Numbered from the stretch's first letter, positions 25,633 to 33,267 are shown. The stretch is 33,455 nt of DNA from an uncultured Enterorhabdus sp. (GCA_947645965.1 CANSES010000008.1:1-33455), one strand, 5' to 3'. Notes: generated by a model from the sequence alone, not told the origin. Program-made: numbers and translations.

Positions 25633-26499
25633 ATGACCGTGAGCACCGAGATCGTGGGGAAGACCTTCGGGCCCTTCGTGCGCGACTACACGTTCAAGGA
25701 TCTGGAGATCTGCGCCCTGGGCTGCGGCGCGGGCTGGGACGGCCGGGTCGATCTCGCCTACGCGAACGAGGGCGATGCCGAGAACCCCCAGCTGGCCGTG
25801 CTGCCCATCTTCGCCGTGCCGCTCACGGTGAACGAGGCCGTGACCACCACCTTGGACTACGGGTTCGACTACTCGGGCTCGCTGCACTACGGCATCGACG
25901 CGTACTTCCACGCCCCCTTCAAGATGAGCGACCACGTGGAGACCTACGTGACCCAGGAGGCCCTGTGGGATCGGGGCGAGGGCCGCGGCTCGCTGTCGAA
26001 GCAGGTGGGGAAGTCCTACAGCGTCGACGGCACGCACCTGTGCACCGTGGAGACCTACGACTGCTGCATCTACGACGGCGGCTTCGGGGGCGAGCGTCCC
26101 CCGCGCGATGCGGTGGACTATCCCGATCGCGCCCCCGACATGGTCTACGAGGAGGTCTGCGGCCAGCAGTGGCCGCTCATCTACCGGCTCATGGGCGACT
26201 GGCACCAGCAGCACATCGACTGGGCCTACACCGCCCAGACCGGCCTCGAGCGCCCGATCAACCACGGCGTGTGCACCGCCGGCATCGCCATGCGCCATGT
26301 GATCAGCCTGCTCATCCCCGGGCAGCCCGAGCGCCTGCGCCGCTTCAAGTGCCGCTTCACCGCGCCGGTGCTGCCGGGCATGCGCCTGGCCACCCAGGTG
26401 TGGAAGATCTCCGACACCGAGGCGCGCTTCCGCGTGGTGAACGCCGACGCGCCCGAGGACAAGCCGTTTTTGAACGCCTGCCTGGTCGAGTGGGCTTAA
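25633..26499 (+). CDS. MaoC-like double-hotdog hydratase with altered active-site motif
   Basis: A 288-residue protein with two hotdog domains (about 1-130 and 150-288), like the (R)-specific enoyl-CoA hydratase 2 group. The C-terminal half carries YRLMGDWHQQHIDWAY at 184-199 and PINHGVCTAG, matching the hydratase-2 motif. Catalytic Asp (D189) and His (H194) are kept, but the normally conserved Asn between them is H191, and the Pro-Leu is Gln-Gln. It may hydrate an enoyl-CoA with stereochemistry opposite to CaiD, act on a side product, or work as a thioesterase-like enzyme. No counterpart exists in the enterobacterial cai operon. AAAGGAGG lies just upstream of the ATG; the next gene starts 4 nt after the stop. 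Confidence 0.82.
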   Translation: MTVSTEIVGKTFGPFVRDYTFKDLEICALGCGAGWDGRVDLAYANEGDAENPQLAVLPIFAVPLTVNEAVTTTLDYGFDYSGSLHYGIDAYFHAPFKMSDHVETYVTQEALWDRGEGRGSLSKQVGKSYSVDGTHLCTVETYDCCIYDGGFGGERPPRDAVDYPDRAPDMVYEEVCGQQWPLIYRLMGDWHQQHIDWAYTAQTGLERPINHGVCTAGIAMRHVISLLIPGQPERLRRFKCRFTAPVLPGMRLATQVWKISDTEARFRVVNADAPEDKPFLNACLVEWA

Positions 26500-26503
26500 A
26501 GCC

Positions 26504-27964
26504 ATGGCTGCGAATGTGAAGGCCCTCACCCAGGTGGCGAGCCCGCCGGTGGACGGCGAGGCGGCGGCCGAGGCCGTGATGGAGATCAGCGGCGAGATGT
26601 CGCGCAAGGTGAAGCGGGCGGCGAAGAAGACCATCGACGATGTGGCCATGACGCCGTTTCTGCGCAAGATCACGTTCTTCTCCTCGGGCGGGTCGTTCCT
26701 CGACGGCTACGTGCTGTCGCTCATCGGCGTGGCCCTGACTCAGATCGTGCCGGCCTTCGGCCTGAGCGATGCCTGGAGCGCCGCCATCGGGGCCTCGGTG
26801 CTGCTGGGCATCTTCGTGGGCACCATTCTCGGCGGGTATCTGACCGATCTGGTCGGCCGCAAGAAGATGTTCATCATCGATCTGGTGGCCATCGGGCTGT
26901 TCTCGCTGTTCAGCGTATGGGTGACCGAGGCCTGGCAGCTCGTGGCCGCGCGGTTCTTCATCGGCGTGTTCGTGGGCGCCGACTATCCCATCGCCACTTC
27001 GCTCATCGCCGAGTTCACGCCCAAGCAGCACCGCTCGGTGTCCATGGGCATGGTGTCGGCGGCGTGGTATCTGGGGGCCACGGTGGCCGCCGTGGTGGGC
27101 TACGGCCTCTACGGCGTGGAGGACGGCTGGAAGTGGATGCTCGGTAGCGCGGTGGTGCCCTGCGTGATCCTGCTCATCGGCCGCCACGACATCCCCGAGT
27201 CGCCCCTGTGGCTCGCGAGCAAGGGCCGCGTCGAGGAGGCGCGGGCCGTGGTGGCGCGCGTGTTCGGCCCCGATGTGGAGCTGGCGGGCGCCGAGGCGTC
27301 GGCGAAGCCCGGTCTGGGCACCCTGCTGCGCGGTAGCTATCTCAAGCGCATGCTGTTTCTGGGAGTGTTCATCCTGTGCCAGGTGGTGCCGATGTACGCC
27401 ATCTACACCTTCGGTCCCGAGATCATGACCGCCTTCGGCCTGGGGGAGGGCCACGAGGCCATCTTGGGCGAGAGCGCCGTGAGCCTGTTCTTCCTCATCG
27501 GCACCATTCCCGCCATGTTCTGGCTGAACTCCATGGGCCGCCGCCCGCTGCTGCTGATGAGCCTGGCCCTGATGGCCGTGGGGCTTTTGGTGCTGGGCCT
27601 GTGGCCGACGGCACCGATCATGGTGATCATCGCCGCCTTCGGGCTGTACGCCTTCTTCAGCGGCGGCCCCGGCATTCTCCAGTGGCTGTATCCCAACGAG
27701 CTGTTTCCCACCGAGGTGCGCGCCACGGCCGTGGGCATCGCCATCGCCTTCTCTCGCATCGGCACCATCGCCGCGACCTACGCCACGCCGCTGGCCCTGG
27801 CGGCCTGGGGCGTGGGTCCGGTCATGCTGGCCGCGGCGGCGCTCGTGGCGGCGGGGCTGGCGCTGTCCTTCTTCCTGGCCCCGGAGACCCGCGGCAAGTC
27901 CCTCGCCGAGACGAGCGCCTTGGGCGCCATCGACGGCGTCGACGCGGTGAGCCCCCGCCGCTAA
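26504..27964 (+). CDS. MFS transporter, sugar-porter/organic-acid type
   Basis: A 486-residue carrier with about 12 transmembrane segments and a ~55-residue cytoplasmic N-terminal extension. Signatures of the sugar-porter-like group are DLVGRKK after helix 2, PESPLWLASKGRVEEA in the central loop and PNELFPTEVRATAVG after helix 10. The substrate class is not readable; relatives move sugars, aromatic acids or other organic acids. No clear ribosome site precedes the ATG at 26504, only 4 nt after the hydratase stop, so translation is probably coupled. An internal start near residue 27 is an alternative. It is the second, different MFS carrier of the operon and could export product while the first imports substrate. 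No clear terminator follows. Confidence 0.85.
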   Translation: MAANVKALTQVASPPVDGEAAAEAVMEISGEMSRKVKRAAKKTIDDVAMTPFLRKITFFSSGGSFLDGYVLSLIGVALTQIVPAFGLSDAWSAAIGASVLLGIFVGTILGGYLTDLVGRKKMFIIDLVAIGLFSLFSVWVTEAWQLVAARFFIGVFVGADYPIATSLIAEFTPKQHRSVSMGMVSAAWYLGATVAAVVGYGLYGVEDGWKWMLGSAVVPCVILLIGRHDIPESPLWLASKGRVEEARAVVARVFGPDVELAGAEASAKPGLGTLLRGSYLKRMLFLGVFILCQVVPMYAIYTFGPEIMTAFGLGEGHEAILGESAVSLFFLIGTIPAMFWLNSMGRRPLLLMSLALMAVGLLVLGLWPTAPIMVIIAAFGLYAFFSGGPGILQWLYPNELFPTEVRATAVGIAIAFSRIGTIAATYATPLALAAWGVGPVMLAAAALVAAGLALSFFLAPETRGKSLAETSALGAIDGVDAVSPRR

Positions 27965-28014
27965 TGGGCCGCGCTGCGTCCCCGGCGCTAATGGGCAGCG
28001 CTGCGTTCTCCGGT
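27961..28014. repeat. 27-bp imperfect tandem duplication at the transporter stop
   Basis: CTAATGGGC... at 27961-27987 is repeated imperfectly at 27988-28014. It includes the stop codon of the MFS gene, so it does not change the protein. Confidence 0.5.
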
Positions 28015-28075
28015 CCGCCGGCACTGGCACAGCCCGCTTCCAACGGCGCTGAGGCGTTCGTCGTGCGGTGAAATC

Positions 28076-28139
28076 ACGATTATCAGAATTGAGTTTCGCG
28101 CAAAGAGGGTTTCTAGGGACAAAAACGACGATTATCAGA
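28076..28139. repeat. ACGATTATCAGA direct repeats in an AT-richer gap
   Basis: The 12-mer ACGATTATCAGA is at 28076-28087 and 28128-28139 (52 bp apart), each followed by T/A-rich sequence. The stretch 28070-28195 is clearly less GC-rich than its neighbours and holds no gene that I can support. It may be a scar of an insertion or the decayed border of the neighbouring pseudogene. Confidence 0.45.
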
Positions 28140-28195
28140 TTGTTTCGATGCTAAATGGCGATTGGAATGCTTCTTGGGTTCTGAAAAACGCACTT

Positions 28196-28567
28196 TTAGC
28201 GTTGAAGACACGGATTGTCCCCGCGGCCTTCCCTTAATGACGCGTGAGAAGTTGCCTCCGTTTGGAAGAGGTCGCTACGATGAAACGCGCGTATCTGGCG
28301 GCGCAATTCCAAAAGCTTGACGATGTGTTCCGGTCGGCGTTTTCGCTTGGGTTTGCCCATGTGTCGCGCCGCGCTATCGAGCAAGCGAGTGCACTGGTCG
28401 ACGTGGTGAAACTGCGCACTGGTGATCGTGATCAGCTCAATGCTGTCGATGGAAAGTGCGTCGCGCTTGCGAGAGTCGTGCGCCTGGCGGTGACGCTCCT
28501 TGTGGGTCTCGTGGCCGTCGTATTCGATGGCGTACGAAGCGTCCGGCCAAAGAAAGTCGCATACCAC
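28196..28567 (-). pseudogene. truncated DUF559/Vsr-like endonuclease-fold gene remnant
   Basis: The frame encodes a 123-residue fragment. DFLWPDASYAIEYDG followed by His, R-K-R-D and a C-terminal basic tail resembles the PD-(D/E)XK-like core of DUF559-type proteins (D...E-x-D-G...H). From memory, similar proteins of about 300 residues are frequent in Eggerthellaceae. Here the N-terminal two thirds are missing. The only possible start is a GTG at 28567 without a ribosome site, while the frame stays open upstream to about 28660 without an initiation codon, up to the terminator of caiD. I therefore call it a 5'-truncated remnant. It lies in a lower-GC island between the two cai/fix transcription units. 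Confidence 0.6.
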
Positions 28568-28655
28568 CCGTCTGAGACCTGTGGCCTCCGCGGCGCGAAG
28601 AAGAGAGGCCCGAGGCGTTGCCCTTTCCGCGCAACACCCCCTGGTTTTCGATCCC

Positions 28656-28689
28656 GAAAAGGGGCGAGCCCGCCGGTGGGGCGGGCTCG
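28656..28689 (-). terminator. terminator after caiD
   Basis: Minus-strand 10-bp stem (CGAGCCCGCC at 28665-28674 with its complement at 28680-28689, 5-nt loop), followed on that strand by CCCCTTTTC (complement of 28656-28664). Confidence 0.75.
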
Positions 28690-28741
28690 GGGAAAGTGCC
28701 GGGATGGGGCCCGGCGAGATGAGAGAGATGGAGTAGGTACG

Positions 28742-29527
28742 TTAGCGGCCGATCCAGTGGGGGGTGCGCTTCTCCACGAAGGCGGCCGGGCCCTCGATGC
28801 CGTCGTCGGTCTTCTCGAGGAAGCGGTAGGCGGCGTCCGAGAAGCGCATGGCGTCTTCCTCGGACATCTGGTCGGCAGCGTGCACGATGAACTTCGTCCA
28901 CTTCAGGGCCAGAGGGGCGTTCTTCAGGCACTCCTCGGCCAGCTCGATGGCGCGGTCGAGCACTTCCTCGGCGGGCACCACGTAGTTGATGAGGCCGAGG
29001 GCCTTGGCCTCGGGGGCCTTGATCTTCTTGCCGGTGAGCAGCAGCTCCATGCAGTCCTTGCGGTTGATGTCGCGGGCCAGGCGCACGATGCCGCCGGTGG
29101 AGGCGATGATGCCCAGACCCACCTCGGTGCAGCCGAACTTGGCGTTCTCGGCGGCCACCACCATGTCGCAGGACAGGGCGATCTCCATGCCGCCGCCAGC
29201 GGCCGAGCCGTTGCAGGCGCAGATGACGGGCTTGGAGCACAGACGGGCCGTGAGACCGCCGAAGCCGTGCTCGGTCACGGTCTGGCACTCGCCGCCCTCG
29301 GACAGCTCGGAGAGATCCTCGCCGGCGCAGAACACCTTGCCGGTGCCGGTGACCACGATGGCGCGCACGGACGCGTCGCTCTCGGCGTGGTTCATGATGT
29401 TCTCCATGGCGGCGGAGGTAACGCCGTTCAGGGCGTTGGCCACCTCGGGGCGGTTGATGCGGATGATCAGAAGACCGTCCTCGCGCAACTCGGATACGAC
29501 GGTGTCGGTGCCAAAGTAGTCTGCCAT
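28742..29527 (-). CDS. caiD: carnitinyl-CoA dehydratase-type enoyl-CoA hydratase
   Basis: A 261-residue crotonase-fold enzyme, the same length as E. coli CaiD. Oxyanion-hole segments FCAGED (66-71) and AAGGGMEIAL (109-118) and the two catalytic glutamates, E115 and E135 (FGCTEVGLG), are present. GFGGLT and the C-terminal DGIEGPAAFVEKRTPHWIGR match CaiD better than generic crotonases. In the carnitine pathway it interconverts carnitinyl-CoA and crotonobetainyl-CoA, feeding CaiA. Its place is unusual: it is alone on the minus strand, divergent from fixA, rather than inside the caiA-caiB-caiC unit. TTGAGGAGGAG precedes the ATG at 29527, and its own terminator follows. Confidence 0.87.
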   Translation of the reverse strand: MADYFGTDTVVSELREDGLLIIRINRPEVANALNGVTSAAMENIMNHAESDASVRAIVVTGTGKVFCAGEDLSELSEGGECQTVTEHGFGGLTARLCSKPVICACNGSAAGGGMEIALSCDMVVAAENAKFGCTEVGLGIIASTGGIVRLARDINRKDCMELLLTGKKIKAPEAKALGLINYVVPAEEVLDRAIELAEECLKNAPLALKWTKFIVHAADQMSEEDAMRFSDAAYRFLEKTDDGIEGPAAFVEKRTPHWIGR

Positions 29528-29625
29528 GTGCTCCTCCTCAAGTTGGAATGTCGGGTGTCGGATGCCTTGCGCATCCAGGGACGATGGTAGGCCGCGCGGG
29601 CGAGGCGGCGCATCGCAAGGGGCTC

Positions 29626-29642
29626 GGTATATGGGGAATACC
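29626..29642. promoter_or_regulatory. GGTAT-N7-ATACC dyad in the caiD-fixA region
   Basis: Perfect 5-bp inverted repeat (29626-29630 and 29638-29642). Its core with the next base, ATGGGGAATAC (29631-29641), occurs in the opposite orientation at 18739-18749 inside the other shared element. This is a candidate regulator-binding site. Confidence 0.45.
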
Positions 29643-29655
29643 CTGAATATGGCCT

Positions 29656-29701
29656 ATCACTAACTTTTGAGTAACGATGCTTTCACGGGGTTTAGGCGAT
29701 G
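29656..29701 (+). promoter_or_regulatory. 46-bp shared regulatory element, copy B (caiD-fixA divergent region)
   Basis: ATCACTA, TTTTGAGTA and a segment ending CGGGGTTTAGGCGATG occur in the same order and same total length as at 18724-18769. It lies 120 bp before fixA and 128 bp before caiD, well placed to control both. I infer common control with the MFS-cai operon. Confidence 0.6.
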
Positions 29702-29756
29702 CGGGGCGCCGTGGGAAACGCGAATAATGCGGCTCATAGAAGCGGGGCGCCCATCC

Positions 29757-29762
29757 TATAAG
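29757..29762 (+). promoter_or_regulatory. candidate -10 box of fixA
   Basis: TATAAG at 29757-29762, giving a leader of about 55 nt. No good -35 is present, as expected for an activator-dependent promoter with the shared element upstream. Confidence 0.35.
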
Positions 29763-29821
29763 GGTGCGTTCCGCGGAAGGCCCAAGCACGAGGATTACTC
29801 ATAAGAAGGGAGTGTGCTGAA

Positions 29822-30577
29822 GTGAACATTGTCGTTGCATTCAAGGTGGTTCCCGACGATCAGGATATTCAGGTCGCGGGGGATCGGTCGCTGGACTTCT
29901 CGAAGGCCAAGGGCATCGTGTCCGCCTACGATCTGAACGCCATCGAGGCCGCGGCCCAGCTGGCCGCCGCGCATCCAGGCTCCACGGTGACCGCCGTGAC
30001 TGCCGGCCCTGCGTCCATCGACGACTCCAAGCTGAAGAAGAACGTGCTCGCCCGCGGCGTGGACGACCTGCGCATGGTGGCCGACGACGCTCTGGCCGAT
30101 ATGGATGCTGCCGCCACCGCCGAGGTGCTGGCCGCCCTTCTGGCCGACGGCTCCTACGACATCATCCTGTGCGGCGACGGCTCGGCCGACGACTATGCCC
30201 AGCAGGTGGACGTGCAGCTGGCCGGCCGCCTGGGGCTGCCCTCGGTGAGCGCCGTGACCAAGATCGACGGTGCCGAGGGTGCCGTGGTCGTGGAGCGCAC
30301 CCTGGAAGACGTGGTGGAAGAGGTGCGCGTGCCGCTGCCGGCCGTGGTGGCCGTCTCGCCCGACGTGGCCCTGCCCCGCATCCCCGGCATGAAGGACATC
30401 CTGGCCGCCGGCAAGAAGCCCATGGCCGTGACCGGCGCCGCCGTGGTGCCCGGCCGCACCATCGACGTGGTGTCCTGCGCCGCGCCCGAGGCTGCCGAGC
30501 GTGCCTGCAACGTGGTGGAGGCTTCGGCCGACGGCGCCATCGAGCAGTTCGCCGCCGCCCTGAAGGCCGCCCTGTAA
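29822..30577 (+). CDS. fixA: electron transfer flavoprotein beta subunit, FixA type
   Basis: A 251-residue ETF-beta homologue. VPDDQDI, SLDFSKAKG, SAYDLNAIEAA, YDIILCGDGSADDYAQQVDVQLAG, ERTLEDVVEEVRVPLPAVVAVS and PGMKDILAAGKKP follow E. coli FixA in order. With FixB it forms the heterodimeric flavoprotein that hands electrons to CaiA-type reductases, and in other systems takes part in flavin-based bifurcation. The gene starts with GTG; GAAGGGAG lies about 10 nt upstream, a somewhat long spacing. fixB starts 58 nt after the stop; a short GGTTC-GA-GAACC hairpin (30597-30608) lies in that gap. Confidence 0.93.
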   Translation: MNIVVAFKVVPDDQDIQVAGDRSLDFSKAKGIVSAYDLNAIEAAAQLAAAHPGSTVTAVTAGPASIDDSKLKKNVLARGVDDLRMVADDALADMDAAATAEVLAALLADGSYDIILCGDGSADDYAQQVDVQLAGRLGLPSVSAVTKIDGAEGAVVVERTLEDVVEEVRVPLPAVVAVSPDVALPRIPGMKDILAAGKKPMAVTGAAVVPGRTIDVVSCAAPEAAERACNVVEASADGAIEQFAAALKAAL

Positions 30578-30635
30578 ATTGATCATCTTCCCCTGAGGTT
30601 CGAGAACCCTTTATAAGAGAAAGGCAGAGCTGAAC

Positions 30636-31520
30636 ATGAAAGCACTGGTAATTGCCGAACGCGACGACGCCGCCAGCGAGCTGGCCGCTGGCGCCCGCAC
30701 CCTGGCCGACGAGGTGGTGCTCGTCACCCTCGGCGCCACTCCTGCGGGCGTGGCCGACAAGACCCTCGTGGTGAACGTGCCCGCCGGCGCGGTGGCCGAC
30801 GACGCCTACGCCACGGTGCAGGGCATCTTCGATGCCGAGGCTCCCGCGGTGGTGCTCGCCGAGCCCACCCGCCACGTGAAGAGCGTGCTGGGTCGTCTGG
30901 CCGCTGCCGCCGGCGCCTCGGTTATCACCGATGTGGTGGAGCTGACCGAGGCGGGCGCGAAGAGCCTGTACTTCGGCGGCGTGGGCGAGCGCGTGCGCAA
31001 GAGCGCGGGCGACGTGGCCTTCTACACCGTGGCCGCGGGCACCTTCGACGGGGCTGCCGCCACGGGCACCGATGCGGTGGAAGAGGTGGCCTGGGTGGAG
31101 CCGGCCGTGGCTCTGGAGCTGGTGTCCTCTCGCGAGCGCGAGAAGGGCGGCACCGACCTGTTCAAGGCCGACGCGGTGGTGGCTGCCGGCCGTGGCTTCG
31201 CCGAGGAGTCCGAGCTGGACCTGGCCCGCGAGCTGTGTGCGAAGATCGACGGCGGCCTGGCCTGCTCCCGTCCGCTGACCGAGGGCGTCGACTGGATGCC
31301 GTCGGGCACCTACGTGGGCGTGTCCGGTCTCGTGCTGACCCCCAAGGTCTATGTGGCCTGCGGCATCTCCGGCCAGATGCAGCACATGGTGGGCTGCAAC
31401 CGCTCCGGTGCGGTGTTCGCCATCAACAAGGACAAGAGCGCCCCCATCTTCAAGCAGTGCGACTACGGCCTGGTGGGCGATCTGAACGAGGTGCTCCCGG
31501 CCCTGGTGGCGGCCCTGTAG
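30636..31520 (+). CDS. fixB: electron transfer flavoprotein alpha subunit, FixB type
   Basis: A 294-residue ETF-alpha homologue. The N-terminal domain (about 1-165) is divergent, while the C-terminal FAD-binding domain is well conserved: VVAAGRGF, SRPLTEGVDWMPSGTYVGVSG, YVACGISGQMQHMVG and VFAINKDKSAPIFKQCDYGLVGD. It pairs with FixA and holds the FAD that exchanges electrons with the acyl-CoA reductase CaiA and with FixC. It is a little shorter than E. coli FixB (about 313). An AAAGG ribosome site precedes the ATG. fixC follows after 79 nt. Confidence 0.93.
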   Translation: MKALVIAERDDAASELAAGARTLADEVVLVTLGATPAGVADKTLVVNVPAGAVADDAYATVQGIFDAEAPAVVLAEPTRHVKSVLGRLAAAAGASVITDVVELTEAGAKSLYFGGVGERVRKSAGDVAFYTVAAGTFDGAAATGTDAVEEVAWVEPAVALELVSSREREKGGTDLFKADAVVAAGRGFAEESELDLARELCAKIDGGLACSRPLTEGVDWMPSGTYVGVSGLVLTPKVYVACGISGQMQHMVGCNRSGAVFAINKDKSAPIFKQCDYGLVGDLNEVLPALVAAL

Positions 31521-31599
31521 GCACGAAAGAGGGCGGGGCGGCGGCGCACGGCTGGGAAGACGCCGCGGCCCTGCTTTGAGAGAAACGAAAGGAGACAAC

Positions 31600-32901
31600 G
31601 TGTCCGAGGCAGATTTCGACATAATCGTCGTCGGAAGCGGCTGCGCCGGGGCCGTGGCGGCCTATGTCGCGGCAAGTGCCGGCAAGAGCGTGCTCGTGGT
31701 GGAGCGCGGCAACTACGCCGGGGCGAAGAACATGACCGGCGGTCGCATCTACAGCCACTCGCTCAAGGAGGTGTTCCCCCATTTCGAGGAGGAGGCGCCC
31801 CTGGAGCGCAAGATCACCCACGAGCGCATGGCGGTCATGGATCCCGCATCGGCCATGACCATCGACTTCACCTCGCCGGAACTGGCGCGGGAGGGAGCCG
31901 ATTCCTACAGCGTGCTGCGCGGCCCCTTCGACCAGTGGCTGGCGGAGAAGGCCGAGGAGGCCGGCGCCGAGTACATCTGCGGTATCGCCGTAGAGGAGCT
32001 GCTGCGCGACGAGTCTGGCAAGGTGTACGGCGTGCGTGCCGGCGAGGACGAGATCACCGCGAGCGTGGTCATCGTGGCTGAGGGGGTGAACACGCTTCTG
32101 TGCGAGCGCAGCCTGGGCAACGCCCGTCCCGCGCCGCACCAGATGGCCGTGGGCATCAAGGAGGTCTTCGAGCTGCCCGCCAGCGTCATCGAGGACCGGT
32201 TCCTCCTGCCCGAGGGCGAGGGCGCGGCCATGCTGTTCGTGGGCGACGCGACCCATGGCAAGGTCGGCGGCGGCTTCCTGTACACCAACAGGGACTCCAT
32301 CTCGCTGGGACTTGTGGCCACCATCTCCACGGCGGCCGACGGCGCCAACGAGGTGCCGGTCTACCAGATGATGGAGGACTTCAAGGGCCACCCGGCCGTG
32401 GCGCCCATCATCCGCGGCGCCAAGATGGTCGAGCACTCCGGCCACATGGTGCCCGAGGGCGGCTACGACATGGTGCCGCGCTACGTGTTCGACGGGGCCC
32501 TCGTGGCCGGCGAGGCGGCCGGCCTCTGCATGAACATGGGCTATCAGGTGCGCGGCATGGACTTCGCCGTGGCCAGCGGCCGCATGGCGGCCGAGGCGGC
32601 CTGCGAGGCCCTGGACGCCGGCGACGTGAGCGCCGCGGGTCTGGCTGGGTACAAGCGCCGCATGGAGGACTCCTTCGTCATCAAGGATCTCGCGACCTTC
32701 CGCAAGTGGCCCCACGTCATGGAGCAGTGGGATGCCATGTTCAACGACTACCCGGTCATGGTGCGCGAGGTGTTCAACGCCATGTTCTGCGTGGACGGCC
32801 AACCCCAGGAGCACCTGGGCCGTCGCATCATGCCCATCGTAAAGAAGCAGGGCCTGTTCAAGCTCGCCCGCGATATGAGAGGAGCGCTGAAGGCCCTATG
32901 A
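31600..32901 (+). CDS. fixC: FixC, ETF:quinone-oxidoreductase-like flavoprotein
   Basis: A 433-residue flavoprotein (E. coli FixC 428). The N-terminal dinucleotide-binding motif is G12-S-G14-C-A-G17 followed by VLVVERG. GAKNMTGGRIY and GEAAGLCMNMGYQVRGMDFA later in the sequence are FixC/ETF-QO hallmarks. It links the FixAB flavoprotein to the quinone pool and/or the FixX ferredoxin, probably at the membrane surface. I chose the GTG at 31600, since AAAGGAG (31588-31594) is 5 nt upstream; an earlier in-frame TTG at 31576 lacks such a site. The stop overlaps the fixX start as ATGA. Confidence 0.93.
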   Translation: MSEADFDIIVVGSGCAGAVAAYVAASAGKSVLVVERGNYAGAKNMTGGRIYSHSLKEVFPHFEEEAPLERKITHERMAVMDPASAMTIDFTSPELAREGADSYSVLRGPFDQWLAEKAEEAGAEYICGIAVEELLRDESGKVYGVRAGEDEITASVVIVAEGVNTLLCERSLGNARPAPHQMAVGIKEVFELPASVIEDRFLLPEGEGAAMLFVGDATHGKVGGGFLYTNRDSISLGLVATISTAADGANEVPVYQMMEDFKGHPAVAPIIRGAKMVEHSGHMVPEGGYDMVPRYVFDGALVAGEAAGLCMNMGYQVRGMDFAVASGRMAAEAACEALDAGDVSAAGLAGYKRRMEDSFVIKDLATFRKWPHVMEQWDAMFNDYPVMVREVFNAMFCVDGQPQEHLGRRIMPIVKKQGLFKLARDMRGALKAL

Positions 32902-33197
32902 GTCAGATCGCGCCGATCACGGTGAACGTCGACGAGCTGATCGCCGTGAACAAGTACGAGGTGGACGAGGAAAACGCCCACATCGAGCTCGCGGAGAGCC
33001 CGAACATCGAGGAGTTCAAGAAGCTCGTGCGGCTGTGTCCGGCGGCTCTCTACAAGATCGATGAGAACGGTGCCACCAGCTTCGACTACGCCGGCTGCCT
33101 GGAGTGCGGCACCTGCCGCATCGCCTGCGGGGGCACCATCGTGAAGAAGTGGGACATGCCCCGGCCCACCATGGGCGTGGAGTACCGCTTCGGGTAG
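32898..33197 (+). CDS. fixX: FixX ferredoxin-like protein
   Basis: A 99-residue iron-sulfur protein (E. coli FixX 95). It has C47-P in RLCPAALY and C67-x2-C70-x2-C73-x3-C77 (CLECGTCRIAC), enough for a 4Fe-4S cluster like that of ETF-quinone oxidoreductases. The end WDMPRPTMGVEYRFG is typical of FixX. It is the electron-carrying partner of FixC. The ATG overlaps the fixC stop (ATGA), so the two are made together. It is the last gene of the operon. Confidence 0.93.
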   Translation: MSQIAPITVNVDELIAVNKYEVDEENAHIELAESPNIEEFKKLVRLCPAALYKIDENGATSFDYAGCLECGTCRIACGGTIVKKWDMPRPTMGVEYRFG

Positions 33198-33247
33198 GGG
33201 GGCGCCGCCGTCCCCAGGGGAGAGTGCTCGTTGACGACGGCTCTATA

Positions 33248-33267
33248 GGGACGGCATCAGCCGTCCC
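33248..33267 (+). other. hairpin after fixX
   Basis: GGGACGGC (33248-33255) / GCCGTCCC (33260-33267) with an ATCA loop and no T tract. It loosely recalls the inner stems of the repeats at 16852-17090. Confidence 0.45.

Noticed and set aside
27965..28195. Terminator after the second MFS gene
   Set aside because: No stable stem with a T tract could be found; only short repeats are seen.
28244..29590. Long plus-strand frame across the remnant gene and caiD
   Set aside because: It overlaps a well supported caiD on the other strand and has no recognisable motif.
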